Below are positions 18,024 through 25,120 of a stretch of DNA of 64,000 bases, one piece after another. Every line of letters starts with the position of its first letter. Within the stretch, counting starts at the first letter, position 1. The position numbers and the translations under genes are program-made. A model generated the notes under the pieces. The model ran no database searches, had not been told where the DNA came from, and saw only the letters and a program-made list of their open reading frames with translations. The DNA comes from Bryobacteraceae bacterium (lineage in GTDB: Bacteria; Acidobacteriota; Terriglobia; Bryobacterales; Bryobacteraceae), in NCBI GenBank assembly GCA_026129905.1, contig JAHCHE010000006.1, positions 186,001 through 250,000 of the forward strand. The letters are read 5' to 3'.

Positions 18024-18025
18024 TC

Positions 18026-19348
18026 ATGCGCATTCTGCTTACGTCCTCCGCGTCCCACGCGCCGCCCCGGGGCGGCTCGACGCGCAGCAACCTGGCTTGG
18101 CTGGAATATCTGGCGTCGCGGGGGCATGACTGCCGGATCGTGGCGCCCGCGCCGCTGCGGGACACGCCCCGCCGCGCCGCCCGCGTCGCTTCCGACCTGG
18201 ACGAGCAGGGCATCCGCACGAGTCATCTCAAGACGGACGCCGCGCTGGGCTTCGACGCGTTGCGCAAAGGCGATATCACCCTGTACGCCGTCGCCGATCC
18301 CGCGCGGCTGCGCGCCGTTCTGCGCCGGAAGCTGCGCATATTCCAGCCGGACTGGACGCTGGTCTCGTCGGAGGACCTTGGCCAGGTACTGTTGCGCGAA
18401 GCGGTGGAGCACGGCGCCGGGCGCGCGATCTACCTCGCGCATACGCCGCAGATGTTCCCGTTCGGCCCGGCGAGTCTGAATCCGAACCCCGCGGGCGCGG
18501 AAGCGGCGGCGCGCGCGGCCGGGATTGTGGCCATAGGCAATTACACGGCCAATTACGTGGAGAAGCACCTCGGGCGGCGGCCGTCCGTCATCCATCCGCC
18601 GGTGTATGGCGCTCCGCCGTTTGTCCGCCGCGATCCGGACGCCGGCGGGCTGATCACAATGATCAACGCCAGCGCGGTGAAAGGGATCGGCATCTTTCTG
18701 GCGCTGGCGCGGCGCTTTCCGGAGTACCGGTTCGGAGCGCTGCACGGCTGGGGCACCATCGAAGACGACTTGCGGGCGCTGGCCGAGCTTCCCAACGTGA
18801 CGCGGCTGGCGAAGGCGCAGCGGATCGAGACGGTGCTGGAGAAGACGCGCATTCTGCTGGTCCCGTCGCTGTGGCCGGAGGGCTTCGGCCTGGTGGTGAC
18901 GCAGGCGATGCTGATGGGCATCCCCGTACTGGCGAGCGATCTTGGCGGGTTGGTGGAGGCCAAGGCCGGTACGCGCTACCTTCTGCCGGTGCGCCCGGTG
19001 GAGCGGTACCTGGCGGCGTTCGACGAAAACCACATGCCCGTCCCGATAATTCCGGAGCAGAACATCGAACCGTGGGCGCGCGCGGTGGAAGAGCTGATGA
19101 CGGGGCGGGAACTGTATCGGCGCGAGGCGGAGTCGGCGCGCGCGGCGGCTCTTCGCCTGGTGGCATCGGTTCGGCCGTCCGCCTTCGAAGATTTTCTGCT
19201 GGCGTTGGTCCCGGCTGCTCCCGAGCGGGCGGCGCAGGCGGCGCCTGTCTCGCCGGCGGCCCGTCAAGGCGGCATGGAGGAGCTTTCGGCCGAACGCCGC
19301 GCGCTGCTGCTGCGAATGATGAAGGAAAAGGCGCGAGCGCGCCGGTGA
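18026..19348 (+). CDS. Glycosyltransferase of the GT4 type
   Basis: The start lies two bases after the megasynthase stop, so co-translation is likely. The 440-residue protein opens MRILLTSSASHAPPRGGSTRSN, the N-terminal nucleotide-sugar transferase fold with a glycine-rich acceptor loop. The C-terminal half has LLVPSLWPEGFGLVVTQAMLMGIPVLASDLGG, the donor-binding region of GT4 retaining enzymes. The usual ExxxxxxxE motif is changed: the second acidic position reads Gln. It should transfer a sugar from an activated donor onto the product of the cluster. It is clearly related to the next gene's glycosyltransferase half, and the two look like a duplication. Confidence 0.85.
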   Translation: MRILLTSSASHAPPRGGSTRSNLAWLEYLASRGHDCRIVAPAPLRDTPRRAARVASDLDEQGIRTSHLKTDAALGFDALRKGDITLYAVADPARLRAVLRRKLRIFQPDWTLVSSEDLGQVLLREAVEHGAGRAIYLAHTPQMFPFGPASLNPNPAGAEAAARAAGIVAIGNYTANYVEKHLGRRPSVIHPPVYGAPPFVRRDPDAGGLITMINASAVKGIGIFLALARRFPEYRFGALHGWGTIEDDLRALAELPNVTRLAKAQRIETVLEKTRILLVPSLWPEGFGLVVTQAMLMGIPVLASDLGGLVEAKAGTRYLLPVRPVERYLAAFDENHMPVPIIPEQNIEPWARAVEELMTGRELYRREAESARAAALRLVASVRPSAFEDFLLALVPAAPERAAQAAPVSPAARQGGMEELSAERRALLLRMMKEKARARR

Positions 19349-19357
19349 AAGGTTCCG

Positions 19358-21406
19358 ATGCGAATCCTCCTGGCGCAGAATTCGCCGTACTATCCGGCGC
19401 ACGGCGGCGGCGACCGCTCGAACCGGCTGCTGCTGGAGGCGCTGGCGACACGGGGACACGCCTGCCGCGCGTTGGCCCGGACGCAAAGCGGCTTGGGCGA
19501 CGAGGAGCACGAGCGCTACCTCGACGCGCTGGCGCAACGCGGGGTGCGCGAGGTGGAGGCGGAGACAGGCGCGGCGCGGTTTCGTCTGAACGGCGTCGAG
19601 GTGCGCGCGATCACGAGCCACCCGAACCTGCGGGCGTACGTTCAGCAGGAGATCGAAAGCTTCGCGCCCGACGTAATTCTGACGTCAACCGACGACCCCG
19701 CACAGCTCTTCATCGAGATCGCGATGCAGTCGCCCGCGCGGGTGGCGTACCTGGCCCGGACGACCCTGGCGCTGCCGTTCGGTCCGGAGGCGGCCATCCC
19801 GAGCGCGGAGAAGGCGTACCGGTTGCGGCAGACGGACGGAGTGGTTGCGGTGAGCGAATACGTCGCCAACTACATCCGCGCGTGGGGCGGCATCGAGGCG
19901 CGGGCGCTGCCGATTTCACCGCTCGACCCCGGCCCGTATCCGGAACAGGGCGCCATTGGCAACGAGTTCGTGACGATGGTGAATCCGTGCGCGGTGAAGG
20001 GAATCACGATTTTCCTGGCGCTGGCGGACCGCATGACCGGGGTCGCGTTCGCGGCCGTTCCTACCTGGGGGACCACAGCCGAGGACATCGCGTCGTTGCG
20101 GCGGCGGCCAAACGTGCGGTTGCTGGCGCCGGTGGACGATATCGGCGACATTCTCCGGCGAACGCGCGCACTGCTGGCGCCGTCGCTGTGGGCGGAGGCG
20201 CGCGGCCGAATCATCGTCGAGGCGATGCTTCGCGGCATCCCGGTACTGGCCAGCAAGGTGGGCGGCATCCCGGAAGCGAAAATGGGCGTGGATTACCTGC
20301 TTCCCGTCCGGCCGATCACGCGGTACCAGCACCGGCTGGACGAACAGATGGTCCCGGTGGCGGACGTTCCGGAGCAGGACGCCGGTCCGTGGCAGGCGGC
20401 GCTCGAAGAGCTGTTGTCGAGCCGCGAGCGGTACGGGCAGGTTTCGCGGCAGTCGCGGGCGGCGGCGCTGGCCTACGCCGCCGGTTTGAGCGTCGAACCG
20501 CTGGAGCGCTACCTGGCTGCAATCGTCGAAGCTCCGGGCAATCCGCTGCGCCCCACGGCGGCTGCCGGCGCGGGCTCGTCCTCGTCGTCCTTGCGAAAGA
20601 TGACCCCGGACAAGCTCGCGCTGCTGGCGGCCCGGATGAAGAGGAAGGCCGCGGCGCCGCCGAGCGGGAATCCGTGGTTTCCGACGCTCCGGGAAGACAG
20701 CGGCGCGCGGTTGCGCCTGTTCTGTTTTCCATATGCCGGGGGCGGGACGTCAGCATTCCGCTCCTGGCCGGGGATCCTGCCGCTCGAGATCGAAGTGGCG
20801 CCGGCGCGGCTGCCGGGAAGGGAAGCGCGGTTCGGCGAGCCGCCTTTTCAGGAGATCGAGCCGCTGGTGGAAGCGCTGCTCGCTTCGGCCCGTCCTCACC
20901 TGGAGAAGCCCTATGCGCTGTTCGGGCACAGCATGGGCGCGATGATCGCACTCGAATTGGCGCGCGCCGTGCGGCGTGAAGGGCTGCCGGGACCGCGCAT
21001 GGTGCTGGCGGCCGCCGCACGGGCGCCGCAGTTCCGCCGGGGCCACATCGCCGCGCCGGAACCGCCGGAAGAGGAGTTCCTCGCGGAGCTCCGGGATCTA
21101 CAGTGGGCGCCCAGCGCGCTGCTGGAAGACGAAAAGCTGCTGCGGCTGGTCCTGCCGGCCCTGCGCGCCGATTCGTCGTTGTGCCGTACCTATTCGTACG
21201 CTCCGGAACCGGCGCTGGACTGCCCGATCGCGGCGTACCACGGGGCGGACGATCCGCGCCTGCCGTCACAGGTCATCGAACCCTGGCGGGAGCAGACCAC
21301 CGCCGCTTTCCGGATGCGCGCGCTGCCCGGGGGGCACTTCTTCCTGCACACCGCCGAACGGGAGTTTCTCGAGATGTTGAGCGAGGATCTGAAATCCGTA
21401 TACTGA
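19358..21406 (+). CDS. Glycosyltransferase (GT4) fused to a type II-like thioesterase
   Basis: This 682-residue fusion has two parts. Residues 1 to about 430 form a GT4-type glycosyltransferase (MRILLAQNSPYYPAHGGGDRSN at the start, AEARGRIIVEAMLRGIPVLASKVGG in the donor site). After a serine-rich linker, residues from about 445 form an alpha/beta-hydrolase thioesterase. It opens with LRLFCFPYAGGGTSAFRSWP, has the nucleophile elbow LFGHSMGAM and ends with PGGHFFLH carrying the likely catalytic His. Thioesterases of this kind release or proofread carrier-bound acyl chains. Fusing one to a glycosyltransferase suggests that glycosylation and release of the lipid are linked. It follows the first glycosyltransferase by 9 bp. 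Confidence 0.88.
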   Translation: MRILLAQNSPYYPAHGGGDRSNRLLLEALATRGHACRALARTQSGLGDEEHERYLDALAQRGVREVEAETGAARFRLNGVEVRAITSHPNLRAYVQQEIESFAPDVILTSTDDPAQLFIEIAMQSPARVAYLARTTLALPFGPEAAIPSAEKAYRLRQTDGVVAVSEYVANYIRAWGGIEARALPISPLDPGPYPEQGAIGNEFVTMVNPCAVKGITIFLALADRMTGVAFAAVPTWGTTAEDIASLRRRPNVRLLAPVDDIGDILRRTRALLAPSLWAEARGRIIVEAMLRGIPVLASKVGGIPEAKMGVDYLLPVRPITRYQHRLDEQMVPVADVPEQDAGPWQAALEELLSSRERYGQVSRQSRAAALAYAAGLSVEPLERYLAAIVEAPGNPLRPTAAAGAGSSSSSLRKMTPDKLALLAARMKRKAAAPPSGNPWFPTLREDSGARLRLFCFPYAGGGTSAFRSWPGILPLEIEVAPARLPGREARFGEPPFQEIEPLVEALLASARPHLEKPYALFGHSMGAMIALELARAVRREGLPGPRMVLAAAARAPQFRRGHIAAPEPPEEEFLAELRDLQWAPSALLEDEKLLRLVLPALRADSSLCRTYSYAPEPALDCPIAAYHGADDPRLPSQVIEPWREQTTAAFRMRALPGGHFFLHTAEREFLEMLSEDLKSVY

Positions 21407-21410
21407 AAGC

Positions 21411-21785
21411 ATGTGGACTCGACGTGCGCTGCTGGGCGGCCTCGGCGTGTGCGCGCTCTCATTGGCCGCCGACGAGCCAATGACGCGACTCCGCGTCGAG
21501 GTAACGGATCACAAAGACAAACCGGTGGAGCGCGCCAACGTGCTGGTGAGGTTCGTCGACGGACGCTCGGTGAAGAAGTTCGGCAAGAAGAACGTGCGGA
21601 AGTGGGAGATGCGGACGAACCAGGACGGCATCGCCCAGTTTCCCTCGATGCCGCAAGGCAAGGTGATGTTGCTGGTGATGGCGGACCGCTTCCAGACGTC
21701 AGGGCAGGAACTGGAGATCCTGGAGGCCGAGAGGACGGTGGAGGTGAAGCTGAATCCGCCGCAGCCGCAATATTCGGCGCATTGA
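21411..21785 (+). CDS. Small exported carboxypeptidase-regulatory-like protein
   Basis: This 124-residue protein starts four bases after the glycosyltransferase-thioesterase stop. It begins MWTRRALLGGLGVCALSLAADEP, a twin-arginine style or Sec signal. The mature part (about residues 24-124) has a single beta-sandwich pattern: MTRLRVEVTDHKDKPVERANVLVRFVDG, then GIAQFPSMPQGKVMLLVMADRFQTSG. This is typical of carboxypeptidase regulatory-like or Ig-like domains with few catalytic residues. It may help bind or export the product of the cluster, but position is the only evidence for that link. Confidence 0.7.
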   Translation: MWTRRALLGGLGVCALSLAADEPMTRLRVEVTDHKDKPVERANVLVRFVDGRSVKKFGKKNVRKWEMRTNQDGIAQFPSMPQGKVMLLVMADRFQTSGQELEILEAERTVEVKLNPPQPQYSAH

Positions 21786-21809
21786 GGAGAGGCGATCAGC
21801 TTTCAGCGT

Positions 21810-22706
21810 TCAGCCGTCAGCTTTCCGCCCGGTAGTTGGCGCCGGTTCCGGCCGGCCGGAGAAGACCGTCACTTTGAACCGCATTTCCAGAGGTTCGCCG
21901 GGTTCCAGCGTATAAGACTCTAGTCCAGGGAAGTTGGCTCCCAAAAAGCCGTAGTGGCGGAGGCACCAGCCGTTGGGGTAGCCGGGCGTCAAGGGGTCGA
22001 TGTCGATGCGGAGGCCCGCGGGGTGGCCGGCGAATTCCGCCTCCAGTTGCGCCCACGCGAGCGGGACCATGTTGGAATCTTCCGCTTCGCGGCCGCGCGG
22101 AGTGGTGATGACGGTCTTCTCGCGAGGCGCAAAACGGACGCAGAAGCCCCCGTAGCCTTTGTCCTCGACCGGTTCGCCGCGCAGGATAACGGGCTTGTCG
22201 AGCGCCTCGAAGCGCAGGCGGAACTCGAGTTCGCGGCGGGCGCCGCCGGCGGGCCTGGCGATAATCTCCACCGTTTCCCGGACAATTTCGCGCGTCCCGG
22301 TGAACCAGCCGTTTTCGACCGCCAGCCGGGCAGACTGGCCGTCCGTTTCCCGCGCGATCCAACGGCGGAATTTCTGCCGCACGCCCTTGATCAGCCAGCC
22401 GTCGTACGTCGTTCCGTCCATTTCCACGATCGGCCAGGTCCAGAAGGCGCCGCGGTGATGATAGTGGTCGGCGGGGAAATCGTCGGTCAAGGCCACGCCG
22501 CCGGGAGCGTAGAGTGGATGGACGTAACAGCAGCGGGCGCGGTCCGCCGGGGCGCCCTTGCCGAGCATAACGCCATGGTTATAGGCGAAAACCGGCTGTC
22601 CATTTTCGGTAAGTTCCACCGTTTCCGGACTAATGTCACGAAAATGAAAGCGCGATTCGGCGCACAGGGCCACGGCGGCCAGTCCCAGCAACAGCCGTAC
22701 GTTCAT
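21810..22706 (-). CDS. DUF6807 (PmoA-like) family protein
   Basis: The product is a 298-residue protein with a signal peptide (MNVRLLLGLAAVALCAES). The sequence contains YVHPLYAPGGVALTDDFPADHYHHRGAFWTW, the histidine-rich signature (DHxHHRG) of a family often labelled PmoA although it has nothing to do with methane monooxygenase. Further conserved stretches include GYGGFCVRFAPREKTVITTPRG and WAQLEAEFAGHPAGLRIDIDP. Family members sit in carbohydrate gene clusters of Acidobacteriota, Planctomycetota and Bacteroidota and look like galactose-mutarotase-related beta proteins. The start overlaps the stop of the enolase-type gene (ATGA), so they are co-translated. Confidence 0.8.
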   Translation of the reverse strand: MNVRLLLGLAAVALCAESRFHFRDISPETVELTENGQPVFAYNHGVMLGKGAPADRARCCYVHPLYAPGGVALTDDFPADHYHHRGAFWTWPIVEMDGTTYDGWLIKGVRQKFRRWIARETDGQSARLAVENGWFTGTREIVRETVEIIARPAGGARRELEFRLRFEALDKPVILRGEPVEDKGYGGFCVRFAPREKTVITTPRGREAEDSNMVPLAWAQLEAEFAGHPAGLRIDIDPLTPGYPNGWCLRHYGFLGANFPGLESYTLEPGEPLEMRFKVTVFSGRPEPAPTTGRKADG

Positions 22707-23863
22707 GCTTTCCCCCGGCGGACTTTTTCTTCGTCGACCTCCACCCCAAGTCCCGGCCCGGCGGGCGTCTCGATTTCCCCGTCGACCGGAGCGAGCGGCG
22801 CGCGCAGATAGCTGCCGGCAAGAAACTGCGGCCCGTTCAGCGCGGCGGGGAATTGCAGATGATAAGCGGCGTAGAGGGCGAGCGAGGCGGCGAGGGATAC
22901 GTCCGGATCCGTCAGTCCGCTGCCGAGGAACATGAGCCCCGCGTCGTGCAGCAGCTCGACCTGGCGCCGGGCGTCCCACAAGCCTCCCGTCCGCGCGGGC
23001 TTCATCGCGACGCCGTCCAGCAGTCCCAGCCTGATGAACTCCACCAGCTCTCCGGAAGAGACCACGCCTTCGTCCATGATGATGGGGAGCGCGCCCTGCC
23101 GGCGGAGTTCCTTGTACCCGGTGAGGCGGTTGGCCGGGAGCGGCTGCTCGAAAACGTTCATTCCGAGGTTGGCCAGCCGGGGCGCGGCCCAGAGCGCGGT
23201 GGAGAGATCGTAGCCGCCGTTGGCATCGCCCCAGAGAAAACACTGCGGCGCCATCTTGCGCACCAGGGCGCACATTTCGAGGTCGAACCGCGCGTCCGGC
23301 GCCAGCTTGACGTTGAAGTGCCGGTAGCCGCGCTTCAGGCCGTCGGCCACCAGTTGCTCGGTCTCGCGCAGGTCCTGAGGATTCACGGTCCAGCTCAAGG
23401 TGATGCGAGGCAGCGGGGTCCGGCCCCAGCGCTCGGCGACATTCTGATTGCGCAGGCGCCCCGCGAGGTCGTGTAACGCGAGGTCCACGCCGGCCTTGGC
23501 GATGGGCATGCCGGTGGAGAACGACGGCCGGATGGCCTGGTTCATCGCGCGATGCGCGCCGGCGAGGTCGAACGGATTGCCGCCGATCAGCAGGGGGGTC
23601 AGGTAGCGCTCGATGGTGGTCACCACCGATTCCACCGTTTCGTAACTCCAGGTCGGCGTCGGCACGCACTGGCCCCAGCCGGCGTGCCCGCTTTCGCACG
23701 TGATTTTGACCAGGACGGCGGGCCGCTCGGAGCCGGTGAAGAACTTGAAGTGACCCGCCACCGGATAGGGCGACGGCAACAATTCGACGCGGGTGATGGG
23801 CGGCGCGGCGGGAACGAGGCCGGCCGCCGCGGTCTGGAACAAACGACGCCGCGACAACAGCAT
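22703..23863 (-). CDS. Enolase-superfamily enzyme (mandelate racemase / muconate lactonizing type)
   Basis: This 386-residue protein begins with a Tat-like leader (MLLSRRRLFQTAAAGLVPA). The catalytic barrel shows the metal ligands WGDANGG, FEQPL and MDEGV in the right order. A lysine strand HFNVKLAP corresponds to the general base region, with KxK reduced to VKLA. The N-terminal capping domain contains WGQCVPTPTWSYET. Members abstract a proton alpha to a carboxylate and act as sugar-acid dehydratases or epimerases. With the neighbouring DUF6807 and Gfo/Idh/MocA genes it forms a likely sugar-acid catabolic unit. The substrate is not predictable here. Confidence 0.85.
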   Translation of the reverse strand: MLLSRRRLFQTAAAGLVPAAPPITRVELLPSPYPVAGHFKFFTGSERPAVLVKITCESGHAGWGQCVPTPTWSYETVESVVTTIERYLTPLLIGGNPFDLAGAHRAMNQAIRPSFSTGMPIAKAGVDLALHDLAGRLRNQNVAERWGRTPLPRITLSWTVNPQDLRETEQLVADGLKRGYRHFNVKLAPDARFDLEMCALVRKMAPQCFLWGDANGGYDLSTALWAAPRLANLGMNVFEQPLPANRLTGYKELRRQGALPIIMDEGVVSSGELVEFIRLGLLDGVAMKPARTGGLWDARRQVELLHDAGLMFLGSGLTDPDVSLAASLALYAAYHLQFPAALNGPQFLAGSYLRAPLAPVDGEIETPAGPGLGVEVDEEKVRRGKA

Positions 23864-23866
23864 GGG

Positions 23867-25066
23867 TCAGATCATCTCCAGGCGGTCCGCGTCGAAGCGG
23901 ACCTTGCGTCCGGCATCGCGCGCCACGGCGGCCATGCAGCCGGCCACCGCGTGCGAGAAACCGGCCTGAACATCGGCGCGGGGAGACTGGCGGCTGCGGA
24001 CGCATTCAATGAAGTTGGCCATGTGCGAGTTGACCTCGTCCGGCTCGAGGCGGATCTCTTCGGCAAGCCGGTCCGGCGCGCCGCTGCCTTTGCCGCTGAT
24101 GGTGAACGCGTCCAGGTCGAGCGAGCCGCGCGAGCCGAGCCAAAGATTCCGGTTCCCCTCGCTATTCGTCAGGCTCATCGCAAAACTGAACAGAAAGCCT
24201 TTGGGATAGTCGAGAACCGCCTGGAAAACGTCGCAAGTCTCGCGCCCGTCCTTCCAGAGGAAGACGCCGCCATTGGCAACCGCCCCCGAGGGATAGGGGT
24301 CGCCCAGGAACCACGGAACCAGGTCGCTGAAGTGGCTCATCCAGAGGCCCGGAATGCCGTTGGTGTAGTCGCGGAAAAGCTGCCACTGGCGCAGGCGGCG
24401 CGGGTCGGCCCTGCGGCGCGGGTCGTTCATCTTGACGTAGTTCCAGGAGACGTCGGCGTCGGCGACGTCGGCGTAATCGCGGGCCCACCGGGGTTCGAAG
24501 AAGTTCACCGCGATGTCCACCCGCGTCACCGTTCCCAGGACGCCGGAGCGCAGGAGCCTGGCGGCGGCGATGTGTTGGCCGTCGGACCGCCGCTGGGTGC
24601 CCATCTGCGCCACTTGCTTGCTCGCTTTCACCGCCAGGTACGCTGCTTTCGCCTCGCCGAAGTCGACGCCCATGGGCTTCTCGCAATACGCGTCCTTGCC
24701 GGCTTCGACGGCGTGCTTCAACATCCGGCTGTGCGCGAAATCGGGTGTGGCGATGAGGACGGCGTCGACGGAGTTCCACGACAGCAACTCCTGGTAGTCG
24801 ACGGTCTGCCGAGGCTGCTCGCCCCAGGTTTTCGCGGCGCGCGCGGCGGCTTTCTCGCGGTTCGGACGCCAGACGTCACAAACCGCGGTGACGGCGACGT
24901 TGAGGTCGCGGCATTTTTCCACTTCGGCCATCAACGCGCCGCCCCGCCCGCCGGCGCCGATAACGCCGATGTTGATTCGATCGTTGGCGCTCTTCTGCGC
25001 CCGGGTCAGCCCCGCCGGCAACGCGGCGGCAAGTAGGCTGCGGCGCGAGAGATCTGCGTGACCCAT
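23867..25066 (-). CDS. Gfo/Idh/MocA family oxidoreductase with Tat leader
   Basis: Translation probably starts at 25066 (MGHADLSRRSLLAAALPAGL), which gives a twin-arginine leader; an ATG six codons earlier is also open. Residues 30-45 hold the NAD motif INIGVIGAGGRGG. DAYCEKPMGV contains the catalytic Lys of the EKP motif at about residue 120, and MSHFSDLVPWFLG follows in the substrate domain. It belongs to the same strand and probable operon as the enolase-type and DUF6807 genes, with only 3 bp between stop and start. It should oxidise a sugar or its derivative with NAD(P), probably after export. Confidence 0.88.
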   Translation of the reverse strand: MGHADLSRRSLLAAALPAGLTRAQKSANDRINIGVIGAGGRGGALMAEVEKCRDLNVAVTAVCDVWRPNREKAAARAAKTWGEQPRQTVDYQELLSWNSVDAVLIATPDFAHSRMLKHAVEAGKDAYCEKPMGVDFGEAKAAYLAVKASKQVAQMGTQRRSDGQHIAAARLLRSGVLGTVTRVDIAVNFFEPRWARDYADVADADVSWNYVKMNDPRRRADPRRLRQWQLFRDYTNGIPGLWMSHFSDLVPWFLGDPYPSGAVANGGVFLWKDGRETCDVFQAVLDYPKGFLFSFAMSLTNSEGNRNLWLGSRGSLDLDAFTISGKGSGAPDRLAEEIRLEPDEVNSHMANFIECVRSRQSPRADVQAGFSHAVAGCMAAVARDAGRKVRFDADRLEMI

Positions 25067-25120
25067 GCCTCCATATTGGACCATACCGCCGAGTTATGAG
25101 CCGGCGATCTGCTGCATGTT

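Noticed and set aside
21810-22706. Methane monooxygenase subunit (family sometimes named PmoA)
   Set aside because: The sequence is a soluble exported beta protein with a DHxHHRG motif and no membrane helices of a copper monooxygenase.
21810-24005. A 731-codon minus-strand frame joining DUF6807 with upstream sequence
   Set aside because: The upstream part is a shadow of the enolase-superfamily gene in another frame; the real DUF6807 starts at 22706 with a signal peptide.
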